Source of the DNA: an uncultured Roseobacter sp.
Lineage (GTDB): Bacteria; Pseudomonadota; Alphaproteobacteria; Rhodobacterales; Rhodobacteraceae
NCBI RefSeq assembly: GCF_947496515.1
Contig: NZ_CANMDB010000002.1
Coordinates: 62,001 to 126,000, forward strand
Length of the DNA stretch: 64,000 nt
Reading direction: 5' to 3'
The notes below the pieces were generated by a model that had not been told where the DNA came from, did not search any database, and saw only the letters and a list, made by a program, of their open reading frames with translations. Position 1 is the first letter of the stretch, and every line of letters starts with the position of its first letter. The position numbers and the translations under genes are program-made. This document shows, piece after piece, positions 28,435 to 35,797 of the stretch.

Positions 28435-28583
28435 TCACAGCCTTTGGAAAGACGTGATGCGTGGGGTGGATGTGCTTTCTCGGACATCTCCGGGTGCAGC
28501 GGCAACCGCGACCAGTCTCGGGGGATGTTAGGATTTTTTAAAGACAGGATTGATACACCAAGCAAAGTCTTGGGAGTAGAACG

Positions 28584-28880
28584 TTGCGATTCATTTCGTG
28601 TCTTGCAGTGATATTCACGCTTCTCAGCGGGCCACTTTTGGCGCTGACGATGTCGAAACCGGTACCGGGAGAAATCATGTTGATCATCTCTCCGGACCCG
28701 GTCGAGTTGCAGCAGGCGGTGATCGCGTCGGGCGGGCAGATGATCGGGCCTGAAGTTGCGCGCTTTGGGTTTTTTGCAATCGCATCGGATGCCGCGTTTG
28801 CCGCGTCGATGTTGGGCCATGGCGCGTGGTTTGTTGTGGATGGACGGCAGATTGCCGCTCTTTGTGGGATCAGAGTATGA
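28584..28880 (+). CDS. Small secreted protein of unknown function, coupled to the chemoreceptor gene
   Basis: A 98-residue protein starting at TTG 28584, supported by GGGAG seven bases upstream. It has a signal peptide (about residues 1-20, ending LLAL) and a compact remainder including GGQMIGPEVARFGFFAIASD. No family is recognised. Its TGA overlaps the ATG of the methyl-accepting protein gene (ATGA), so the two are translated together. A periplasmic partner of the receptor is an attractive inference, as the receptor itself has almost no periplasmic domain. Confidence 0.65.
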   Translation: MRFISCLAVIFTLLSGPLLALTMSKPVPGEIMLIISPDPVELQQAVIASGGQMIGPEVARFGFFAIASDAAFAASMLGHGAWFVVDGRQIAALCGIRV

Positions 28881-30712
28881 GTATGGGTAACGCAATGAAA
28901 GATGATGCTTGGGAGCAGGCCGCAAACAAGGCGGGCTGGCAGGTGGCGATTGGCGCGTCGGCCATGGTGCCTTTGTCTTTCGCTGCTGCGTGGGCTGCTG
29001 GGAACTCATTGGTATTTGTCAGTGTCGCGGCTCTTGTTTTTGCGGCCATCGCGCTCTTTGGCGCCAGCCTGAAAAATCTGCACGGGCGGATACTGGTCAG
29101 CTTGGGTCTGGTCGGTCAGGCAATCTGCATTACTGCCGCGCTCGCGGGGCACCCGTGGCAACTCGACAGCCATATGATCTTTTTTGCGATATTGGCCGTT
29201 TGCATGGTTATGTCGGAGCCGCTGGTCATCTTGGCTGCGGCGGGGATCATCGCGGTGCATCACCTTGGTCTGTCGATCGCTCTGCCGGCCCTCGTTTACC
29301 CGTCGGCTGACCTGCAGGCCAGCCTGGAACGGACGGTGCTGCATGGTCTTGTGGTCGTAGTCGAGGCGGCGATGCTGTGGTTAACGCTGCGACAGCGCAA
29401 CAAGGCGTATCGGCAGAGCGTCGAGAATGCGCGCGAGATGCAGATTGCCGCCGAGGAAACGCGTACTGCGTTGGCGCAGGCCGAAAGTGCGCAGAAAGAG
29501 GCGGAGGCGGCCGTGCAATCTGCCGAAGCCGCTCAGCAAGAAGCATTGGCAGCTCGCAAGGAAGCCGAGCGTGAGACAGCCAATGCAGTGGAGGCCGACC
29601 GGAAAGCACGAGAGGCCGAAGAAGCGGACCGTCAGAACCGCGAACGAACGGAGGCGGAGCAAAACCGCGTGGTGAACACCCTGCGCGAGGCGCTCAAGAG
29701 CCTGTCCACCGGCGATCTTGCGAAACCAATCGAGACACCGCTGCCGAGCCAGTACGAAGATCTGCGTCAGGACTTTAACAGTGCCTTGTCAGGGTTGCGG
29801 GAGGCGATGACCCTCGTCGATCAAAATGCGCAGACAATCTCGGATGATGTTAACTCTATTGAAAGCGCTGCGGATACGCTTGCCAAGCGCACCGAGGCGC
29901 AGGCCTCGACACTGGAGGAAACGACGGCTGCCATATCGCAGATCGCGACCAATGCTGGAAGCACAGCCCAAAGTGCCAAGAAGGCGCGAGATGCTGTCTC
30001 ACGTGCGCGGCATGAGGCCGACAGCTCTGACGAAGTCGTCAAAAATGCGGTCGCTGCAATGGCGCAGATTGAAGACTCCTCCGGCCAGATCGCCAAGATC
30101 GTCGGCGTAATCGAAGATATTGCGTTCCAGACCAATCTGCTCGCTCTGAACGCGGGTGTAGAGGCAGCCCGGGCCGGAGAAGCAGGGCGAGGGTTTTCCG
30201 TCGTGGCCTCCGAGGTGCGCGCTCTTGCACAGCGCTCCTCCGAGGCTGCACATGAGATAGGAGATCTGATTACGTCCAGCGGAAAACAGGTGAAGGAAGG
30301 CGTTGATCTTGTGAGTAATACCGGCGACGCCTTGCAAAGCATCAACGGCGCTGTGCAGGAAATCTCCGAGTTCGTGTCGTTGATCGCGACGGCTGCAGAG
30401 GAACAATCGCTGGGCATATCTGAATCCAATGACGCCATGCAGCAGCTGGAAGATGTAACACAGCAAAATGCCGCCATGTTCGAAGAGACCAATGCGGTGA
30501 CCCAGTCACTTGCAACTCAGGCAGATAACCTCAGAGCCGCGGTGGGCCGCTTCTCTTTTGGCAAATCGACCCAAGCGCCCGTAGCTCCAGTTGCATTGCG
30601 AGACGCGCCAGCACCAAAAGTCTCCACCAGCCCGAGGCCGGCAACCGAGGGCAACGCGGCACTGGCAGTTTCTAATCCGGATCCGTTAGACAGCGGTTGG
30701 GATGAATTCTGA
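28877..30712 (+). CDS. Methyl-accepting chemotaxis protein with integral membrane N-terminus
   Basis: A 611-residue chemoreceptor. Residues about 15-185 are hydrophobic with some five to six membrane segments and short loops. A long Ala/Glu-rich coiled coil (about 190-285) leads to a HAMP-like segment (about 285-330), and the signalling domain has the conserved tip FQTNLLALNAGVEAARAGEA. The C-terminus, GWDEF, fits the xWxxF pentapeptide that tethers CheR in enterobacterial receptors. The start overlaps the stop of the small secreted gene (ATGA). The chemotaxis operon lies about 3 kb away, behind an IS copy. Confidence 0.92.
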   Translation: MSMGNAMKDDAWEQAANKAGWQVAIGASAMVPLSFAAAWAAGNSLVFVSVAALVFAAIALFGASLKNLHGRILVSLGLVGQAICITAALAGHPWQLDSHMIFFAILAVCMVMSEPLVILAAAGIIAVHHLGLSIALPALVYPSADLQASLERTVLHGLVVVVEAAMLWLTLRQRNKAYRQSVENAREMQIAAEETRTALAQAESAQKEAEAAVQSAEAAQQEALAARKEAERETANAVEADRKAREAEEADRQNRERTEAEQNRVVNTLREALKSLSTGDLAKPIETPLPSQYEDLRQDFNSALSGLREAMTLVDQNAQTISDDVNSIESAADTLAKRTEAQASTLEETTAAISQIATNAGSTAQSAKKARDAVSRARHEADSSDEVVKNAVAAMAQIEDSSGQIAKIVGVIEDIAFQTNLLALNAGVEAARAGEAGRGFSVVASEVRALAQRSSEAAHEIGDLITSSGKQVKEGVDLVSNTGDALQSINGAVQEISEFVSLIATAAEEQSLGISESNDAMQQLEDVTQQNAAMFEETNAVTQSLATQADNLRAAVGRFSFGKSTQAPVAPVALRDAPAPKVSTSPRPATEGNAALAVSNPDPLDSGWDEF

Positions 30713-31020
30713 TGGGCTTGCAAAGCAAGCGGTATCAAACGGCAGAGGTGTCTTTTCGAAAGCGGCCGCCCGAATTTGACCGTATGATCTGACAGGTCAA
30801 ATCGCTGGTTTGGGATCCCCGACAGAATAAGCAGCTGATACAGTGATCTTGCTGCAATTGAACGAAGTGACCTGCTCCCCATTGAGTCCGCTAATTTGAG
30901 TTAGCTCAGTTCAGGTTTTGGTCTTTCTTTGACCGGTCAGCATATTCGTGTGGCGTCAGGCCAGCGAGACTGGAATGAGGCCGGTTGTGATTGTAGTCGT
31001 CGCGCCATGCCGCGATCATG

Positions 31021-31061
31021 GTCGTTCATTTTCCGCCATTGGTCCGAGGACAATGGACGAC
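31021..31061. repeat. Palindromic insertion 1 in the IS
   Basis: About 41 bp interrupting orfB between codons for LRHA and the AAWRDDYN block. Arms CCATTGGTCC (31036-31045) and GGACAATGG (31048-31056) form a hairpin with a two-base loop. Boundaries are inferred from the expected OrfB protein. Confidence 0.55.
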
Positions 31062-31547
31062 GGCATGGCGCAGGCTGTCGAACAGATGTTCGTTGAGGCA
31101 CTCCTCGCGCATCCGCCCGTTGAAGCTTTCGACCAGACCGTTCTGCACGGGCTTGCCTGGTGCGATGTAATGCCAACCAACTTTGCGCTCCTCCTGCCGC
31201 TTCAGAATGGCGTTGCTTGTCAGCTCCGTCCCGTTGTCCCAGACCACCAGGCAGGGATAGCCAAGCAGTTCAGCGCTTCGATCCAACTCGCGGGCGACAC
31301 ACGCACCGCCGATGGATGTGCCCACCACGGCAGCAAGGCATTCCCGGCTGAAGTCGTCGATGACGTTCAACACTTGGAACCGACGCCTGTCTTCCAACGC
31401 ATCCGACACGAAGCCGAGCGACCATCGCTGGTTCGGCCCCTGCGGGATCGCCATTGGTGTCCTGATGCCCACTGCGCGCTTGCGTCCGCCCCGTTTACGG
31501 ACGGTTAACCCTTCTTCGCGGTAGAGCCGGTACAGCTTCTTTCAGTT

Positions 31548-31607
31548 CTCCCATTGCCTGGCAGGCGATTTGGCAAGGCCAAATCTGCCGAGAGAGGGCC
31601 AGCCTCT
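31548..31607. repeat. Palindromic insertion 2 in the IS
   Basis: About 60 bp replace roughly 15 expected bases between LLKR and KKLYRLYRE of orfB. Arms GGCGATTTGGC (31564-31574) and GCCAAATCTGCC (31578-31589) pair around AAG. Outer CTGGC and GCCAG extend the symmetry. Confidence 0.55.
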
Positions 31608-31857
31608 CCGCTTTAGCAGGATGTGCAGCCGCCGATAGCCGAACCGACGCCTCTCGGACGCCAGCTCCCCCATCCTAGTGCGGAGCACGGTGTCTGCCAG
31701 ATGTTTCGACGTCCGTCGATAGACACGCGGATCAATACCGGCCAACGCACAGGCGCGTCACTGATTGTACCCCCGTCGCCATTTTTGTTCGGACCAATGG
31801 CGCTTCAATGGCAATTCTTCATCGCCCAGTCCACGGCATTCCTCCTTGAACCAGGCC

Positions 31858-32167
31858 TCAGAAATTTTTCCAAGCATCTCTTTCAGCGTCGCCACATCCA
31901 TCATCTGTTCGGCCAGCGCTGTTCGGGGAAAACGCCCCGCCGGGGCCTTTTCTGACCCCTCCAACTCTTCAGCTTGGCGTTCTCAGCTTCCGACGTCTTC
32001 AAGGGTCACGCGTCGGACACGTCTATGCCGCCATACTTCGAGCGCCACTTATAGAAGGTTTCATCGCTTATCCCATGGTTGCGGCACAGTTCCTTCGCGC
32101 CAAGCCCAGCCTGATGCTCTTTCAATGTCCCAATAATCTGCTCTTCACTGAAACGGCTCCTCTTAAT
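31858..32167 (-). pseudogene. Broken IS3-family OrfA
   Basis: Reads KRSRFSEEQIIGTLKEHQAG then AKELCRNHGISDETFYKWRS, a helix-turn-helix OrfA, but the expected ATG is ATT (32165-32167), codon 54 is TGA (32006-32008), and an insertion (31917-31966) separates AENAKLK from LAEQMMDVATLKEMLGK. The A-run before the expected stop also appears one base short. Several independent lesions show long-term decay. Confidence 0.85.
31917..31966. repeat. Palindromic insertion 3 in the IS
   Basis: About 50 bp where roughly 6 are expected inside orfA. Arms GAAAACGCCCC (31928-31938) and GGGGCCTTTTC (31942-31952) pair around GCC with one mismatch, resembling a terminator hairpin. Confidence 0.55.
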
Positions 32168-32232
32168 CGTCTGTCTCCTCAGCTGGAGAACAGGCTAACC
32201 TCAAATCGAGGACTTTTCAGGGGAATAGGTCA

Positions 32233-33682
32233 GAAGATATCTTTAGATGCGGAGCTGCGATGGTTTTTTGAGTCTAGAGTGCTGCATTCTGTCGCAACAA
32301 CCTATAGGGTGTTTCATCTTCTGAATTCAATGTGGCAACGGTACGTTGCGGGCTGAATAATACTGCCAAGTTACAAGATTTGGCACCGGCAAGCGCATAG
32401 TGACATGCCGGGGTACATTGACGATCTTTTGTGACTTGGGGATGACTTGGTAGGTCGCCAGGACAGTAAGGCGTGATTACCAACTAGCGTCCACGGCTAG
32501 TCGCGCTGGCAGAAGAAATCATCCAGTTCACAGGTGGTGTGCGCGCCAAACGGTGAACGATCCACGATCGTGACAGAAGCTTCGCGGGTGCCATCAGCCT
32601 CGATTTCCATAGGCGTCGACGCCATGTGTGTCCTGGTGATTGCGGGCTAGGGTGTGTCTAGCCGGGCGTTAGTCGACCTGGGCCCATGCCACTGATCGGG
32701 GGGCTCTGTCCGATTTCCTGGCTGCGTTCAGTCTGAGCATCGGACGGCCGTGACGCGGTTGCCGCGCGTCCGGAGAGCATTAAAGACCGGTTGGATCATA
32801 TCCGCTTCACCCGCGTCCCTCTCTGACACGGTCGCAAGCCTCGTGCAGACGTCACGTTCATGCGCAGAGGTCCGGGGGCGCTGCGGAAGTTTCCGAGTTT
32901 TCAGTACTGAAGGAAAGGTTGCCCCGTACAGATCCACCAGTTCGGACGACCCTGTCAGTAGATTTTCTTTGCAAATCGCCTGCCGCACAATGGACGCTAA
33001 GATGGGCTAGGCCGATCCATCATATCCTACACAGCCCTGCGCTTCACATGATTGGTATTGTCCTCGGTCCGATGGCTGTCTCATGCTGAACCGTTCGCGA
33101 CTCTTTTGTTACGAGGTTTTTCTGTGTGGCATTGTCCAGCATGGCGTCGGTCAGTAACCACTTCATACGATTGTTCTCTTCTTCGAGCGTCCACGGCATA
33201 CTCGCATCTGACACGGTCACTTCCGATCAAGCTATGCACTGCCTGTCGTACAATGCATGCCGCCAAATCTGGTTTTGCACCTGTCGAATGCAGCATCGCT
33301 ATTCTGTTGTTTGCTGTAATCAATCGGTATTCTGTCATTTTAGTGGGATCTAGCTCTAGCACTGACGCGGCTATTTAGGGTGCGGGAAAATTGGGAATCT
33401 GGAGCTGCGAGTCTACGGTATAAGTCTGTCGGGTGCTATTTAGAGAGCGGGCCGTGCGCGCGTCGAGCCATCGGAGCTCATTGAAATCAATGATTTTTAT
33501 CGCGCTCGAAACTCGCCCGTTCCGTAGGCGATGGCTTGCAATTGAAGGTTAGAAAAAAATACGCGACATGCACTGTATGCGCTTAGGTCAGCCAAAAGTG
33601 ATAAGAAATACAAATGCTATGTGTTCCCGCAGTATATCTAGTTCATCAGAGCAGATGGAGCCCCAGGACAACCAAAAGGGTG
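32233..33682. other. Nearly gene-free, AT-richer stretch between the IS and the chemotaxis operon
   Basis: About 1.45 kb without recognisable long genes. Open frames at 32728-33010 and 33052-33378 on both strands lack ribosome sites and familiar products. A 42-codon candidate on the minus strand (32497-32625) is listed separately. There is a 16-base near-palindrome TCATTGAAATCAATGA at 33478-33493. The stretch may be decayed mobile DNA, but no specific source is recognisable. Confidence 0.55.
32497..32625 (-). CDS. Possible 42-residue protein of unknown function
   Basis: The ATG at 32623-32625 is preceded by CCAGGACACAC, an AGGA about six bases away. The product begins MASTPMEIEADGTREASVTI and ends CELDDFFCQRD, acidic with two Cys near the C-terminus and a hydrophilic body. 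The composition looks protein-like rather than random, but there is no family match I can name and it lies in an otherwise decayed stretch. Confidence 0.4.
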   Translation of the reverse strand: MASTPMEIEADGTREASVTIVDRSPFGAHTTCELDDFFCQRD

Positions 33683-34069
33683 TTAAAAAAAGTCAATATC
33701 GTCCGGTCGAGCCTGGTCCTTTCTACAACCGCCATCCTCATCTCCAACTATAAGTACTTTGGTTGCTTGCAACTTTAACTTCTTAGCGATTACTTCAGGA
33801 GAGCTAAAGTCAACTGCAAACTCAGTTTTTTGTGATAGCAGCAAGTTCAGCATGGATAAGTCCTCAAAAGACTGCCTCAAGAAATCAAGAGACTGCAAGT
33901 CTAATATGGTTGTCGCGTCAGTTGGTGCTTCGCTAGAGATAAATTTCCCTATTGTACTCTCAACTTCAAATACTTGCCCTGCCAACTTATCAATATGGAC
34001 TGACAACCTATACAGGACATCTGAAAGGAGTAGAGTACTTTGCGCTGAATTAGTCATATTCGTTCGCAT
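33683..34069 (-). CDS. Unknown 128-residue protein at the end of the chemotaxis operon
   Basis: The start ATG overlaps the stop of the upstream cheY by one base (TAATG), indicating coupling; an in-frame ATG four codons later is an alternative. The protein is mostly helical by composition (LLLSDVLYRLSVHIDKLAGQ, LDFLRQSFEDLSMLNLLLSQ) and ends in an acidic/polar tail. No signal peptide or membrane segment is seen. I do not recognise the family. Position suggests a chemotaxis or CheY-linked role, possibly a small helical adaptor or phosphatase; this is inference. Base composition is AT-rich like cheY and cheR beside it. Confidence 0.7.
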   Translation of the reverse strand: MRTNMTNSAQSTLLLSDVLYRLSVHIDKLAGQVFEVESTIGKFISSEAPTDATTILDLQSLDFLRQSFEDLSMLNLLLSQKTEFAVDFSSPEVIAKKLKLQATKVLIVGDEDGGCRKDQARPDDIDFF

Positions 34070-34455
34070 TAGAGCCGACCAACGACCGCTTCAATGCAAT
34101 TCTTTAAATCAGCCTGTTCAAAAGGTTTCTTTAGGTAGTTGTTCATTCCAAGCTTCTTTCCGTGATCAATAATCTGTTGTTCTGCGCGCCCAGTTATTAG
34201 AATGAATCCAACACCTTTAGTTTTCGGTGCACCTCGTAATTGGTGAAGAAGCTGCAGGCCGTCCATCTCAGGCATATTATAGTCGGAAATGACCAAGTGA
34301 ACTGGATGAGTTGCGAGCGATTTCAATGCATCAACACCATTCTCGGCCGTTGATACATTTCTAACCCCAAAAGCATCCAGAGCCTGAGTAATTAAACCAC
34401 GACTTGTAGACATGTCGTCCACTACCATTATCCTAATCTGATCTCGCAGTGACAT
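34069..34455 (-). CDS. CheY-like response regulator (second copy)
   Basis: A 128-residue single receiver domain. The acidic pocket is VVDDMS (D13-D14), the phospho-acceptor is D58 in VISDYNMPEMDG, then the Thr position (ILITGR) and the KKP Lys in NNYLKKPFEQ. It is the distal receiver of the operon and differs clearly from the proximal CheY at 38069-38434, being AT-rich in DNA. It probably acts at the flagellar motor or as a phosphate sink. Confidence 0.92.
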   Translation of the reverse strand: MSLRDQIRIMVVDDMSTSRGLITQALDAFGVRNVSTAENGVDALKSLATHPVHLVISDYNMPEMDGLQLLHQLRGAPKTKGVGFILITGRAEQQIIDHGKKLGMNNYLKKPFEQADLKNCIEAVVGRL

Positions 34456-34496
34456 CGCTAATCGTCCTTCATTTTATGATAGTTACAGGTGTTCGC

Positions 34497-35342
34497 TCAC
34501 AAAGGGCGGTAAGTAGTTGGGCCATCTGTCCGAAAACCGGCCAATTGCGGATCTGCGATGCGCTCGGAGTGACCGAGGAAGAGATGTCCATCACTATTTA
34601 GAGATTGGTGAAAGCGGGGCCATAAAGCATTCTGTGTTTCTAAATCAAAGTATATTACAACATTTCGGCAAAAAATCACATCCATTTTCTGCTTCATAGG
34701 CCAGTTGCCGAGTAGGTTTAATTCTTTAAACGATACTAAGTTAGTCAGGCAGTTAGTTGCGGTGTAGATTTTTTCTTCGTCTATCACATCTTTGACAAAG
34801 AATTTATTAAGAAATCTGTCAGGTATTCCTGATGTAAGGCGGTCCGAATAGCGGGCGGCTTGCGCATGTCTAACGACCTTCGAGTCGATATCCGTGGCAA
34901 GAATTCGTACATTGTATTTTTCGGCATCCGGTAGCAGTTCCAGGAGAGTCATTGCAATGGAAAAGGCTTCTTGACCATTTGAGCATCCTGCAGACCATAT
35001 CCGTACAGCCCCTCCAGACTTTAGCCTTGGAATGAGGTTATTCTCTAAGTTATTTGTGAGAATATCAAAATGGTGGGCCTCACGAAAAAAATGCGATACA
35101 TTCGTGGTTAGAGCGGATATCATATGTTTGCGCTCATCACGTCCACTGTCTGAACAAACAAGTGCAGTATATTGTTTAAAGTCTTCAAGATCGAGTGCTC
35201 GTAAGCGATGACGTAGTCGGGATTGAATCATTGATTTTTTTTCGGTGGCAAGCTGAAGTCCGCTCTCGTTATAAGTCAGACGAGCGATTGACTCGAAACT
35301 TGCCGAATCAATAGTAGTGTCTGTCTCTGTTGATTTTGTCAT
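34497..35342 (-). CDS. cheR: Chemotaxis protein methyltransferase CheR
   Basis: A 281-residue SAM-dependent glutamate methyltransferase. The N-terminal helical domain (RLTYNESGLQLATEKKSMIQ) is followed by the catalytic domain with SAM loop IWSAGCSNGQEAFSIAM and FCRNVVIYFD. It methylates chemoreceptors for adaptation. It starts at an ATG overlapping the cheW stop. No cheB methylesterase lies in the operon. The coding DNA is about 40% GC in sampled lines, well below cheA. Confidence 0.93.
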   Translation of the reverse strand: MTKSTETDTTIDSASFESIARLTYNESGLQLATEKKSMIQSRLRHRLRALDLEDFKQYTALVCSDSGRDERKHMISALTTNVSHFFREAHHFDILTNNLENNLIPRLKSGGAVRIWSAGCSNGQEAFSIAMTLLELLPDAEKYNVRILATDIDSKVVRHAQAARYSDRLTSGIPDRFLNKFFVKDVIDEEKIYTATNCLTNLVSFKELNLLGNWPMKQKMDVIFCRNVVIYFDLETQNALWPRFHQSLNSDGHLFLGHSERIADPQLAGFRTDGPTTYRPL

Positions 35343-35797
35343 GCAGCTGTACTCTGAACTGATACGACAACAGAACTCAAATCCAGTACCCTGATCATTC
35401 TTTCATCAATGAGGGTCAATGCACTTACAACATTTGGAGCGGAACTGGATTGCATTTCAGGCGGCGGCTGCAGATCGTCAGCGGTAAGCGCGATAATATC
35501 GGAAACCGCATCGACTAGTAACCCTGTCATAACATCTTCGTGGCTGACGACGATGATGACATTTCGATCGGTTTGTTGTTGTGGTTTGAGACCAAGTCGC
35601 TCAGACAGATCCATAACAGGCAGAACCGTGCCGCGCAGGTTGATAACGCCTTTCATGTAGCTTGGTGCGTGCGGCAATGGCGTTGTTTTAGTCCACCCGC
35701 GAATTTCTCTAACAGACATGATGTCGAGAGAGTATTCCTGCTCAGCTAATTGAAAGGTCAGCAATTCAATAGTCTTTGATGTGTCTTTTTCGCTCAT
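35339..35797 (-). CDS. cheW: Chemotaxis coupling protein CheW
   Basis: A 152-residue CheW domain: LTFQLAEQEYSLDIMSVREI, a canonical opening, then MKGVINLRGTVLPVMDLSERLG. It bridges receptors and CheA. Its ATG overlaps the cheA stop (ATGA), and its own stop overlaps the cheR ATG. Confidence 0.95.
   Translation of the reverse strand: MSEKDTSKTIELLTFQLAEQEYSLDIMSVREIRGWTKTTPLPHAPSYMKGVINLRGTVLPVMDLSERLGLKPQQQTDRNVIIVVSHEDVMTGLLVDAVSDIIALTADDLQPPPEMQSSSAPNVVSALTLIDERMIRVLDLSSVVVSVQSTAA

Larger units (their letters stand above)
30906..31775 (-). pseudogene. Broken IS3-family transposase OrfB (DDE integrase domain)
   Basis: Conceptual translation gives the OrfB helix-turn-helix (RRFGYRRLHILLKRRGW), then [12 protein letters not shown], then the DDE domain: [10 protein letters not shown] (first Asp), [14 protein letters not shown] (second Asp) and [17 protein letters not shown] (Glu). 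The reading frame is broken by the insertion at 31548-31607 plus an adjacent stop (W to TGA before KKLYRLYRE), and by the insertion at 31021-31061 after LFDSLRHA. The C-terminus (AAWRDDYNHNRPHSSLAGLT) resumes in another frame and stops at 30906-30908. The catalytic triad survives but no full-length product can be made. Confidence 0.88.
30868..32232 (-). mobile_element. Decayed IS3-family insertion sequence (IS407-like group)
   Basis: The element is 1365 bp and is bounded by imperfect terminal inverted repeats: TGACCTGCTCCCC at the left end matches TGACCTATTCCCC (reverse strand) at the right end, and both continue to a shared ATTTGAG-TTAGC block. It is flanked by a 4-bp direct repeat GAAG (30864-30867 and 32233-32236), the target duplication size of the IS407 group. 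It encodes remnants of orfA and orfB on the minus strand. Three short palindromic insertions (31021-31061, 31548-31607, 31917-31966) make it about 125 bp longer than a typical 1.24 kb relative. It is almost certainly inactive. Confidence 0.9.

Noticed and set aside
33478-33493. TCATTGAAATCAATGA as an FNR box
   Set aside because: The half-sites are separated by two bases rather than four between the TTGAT and ATCAA elements, and no gene follows at promoter distance.
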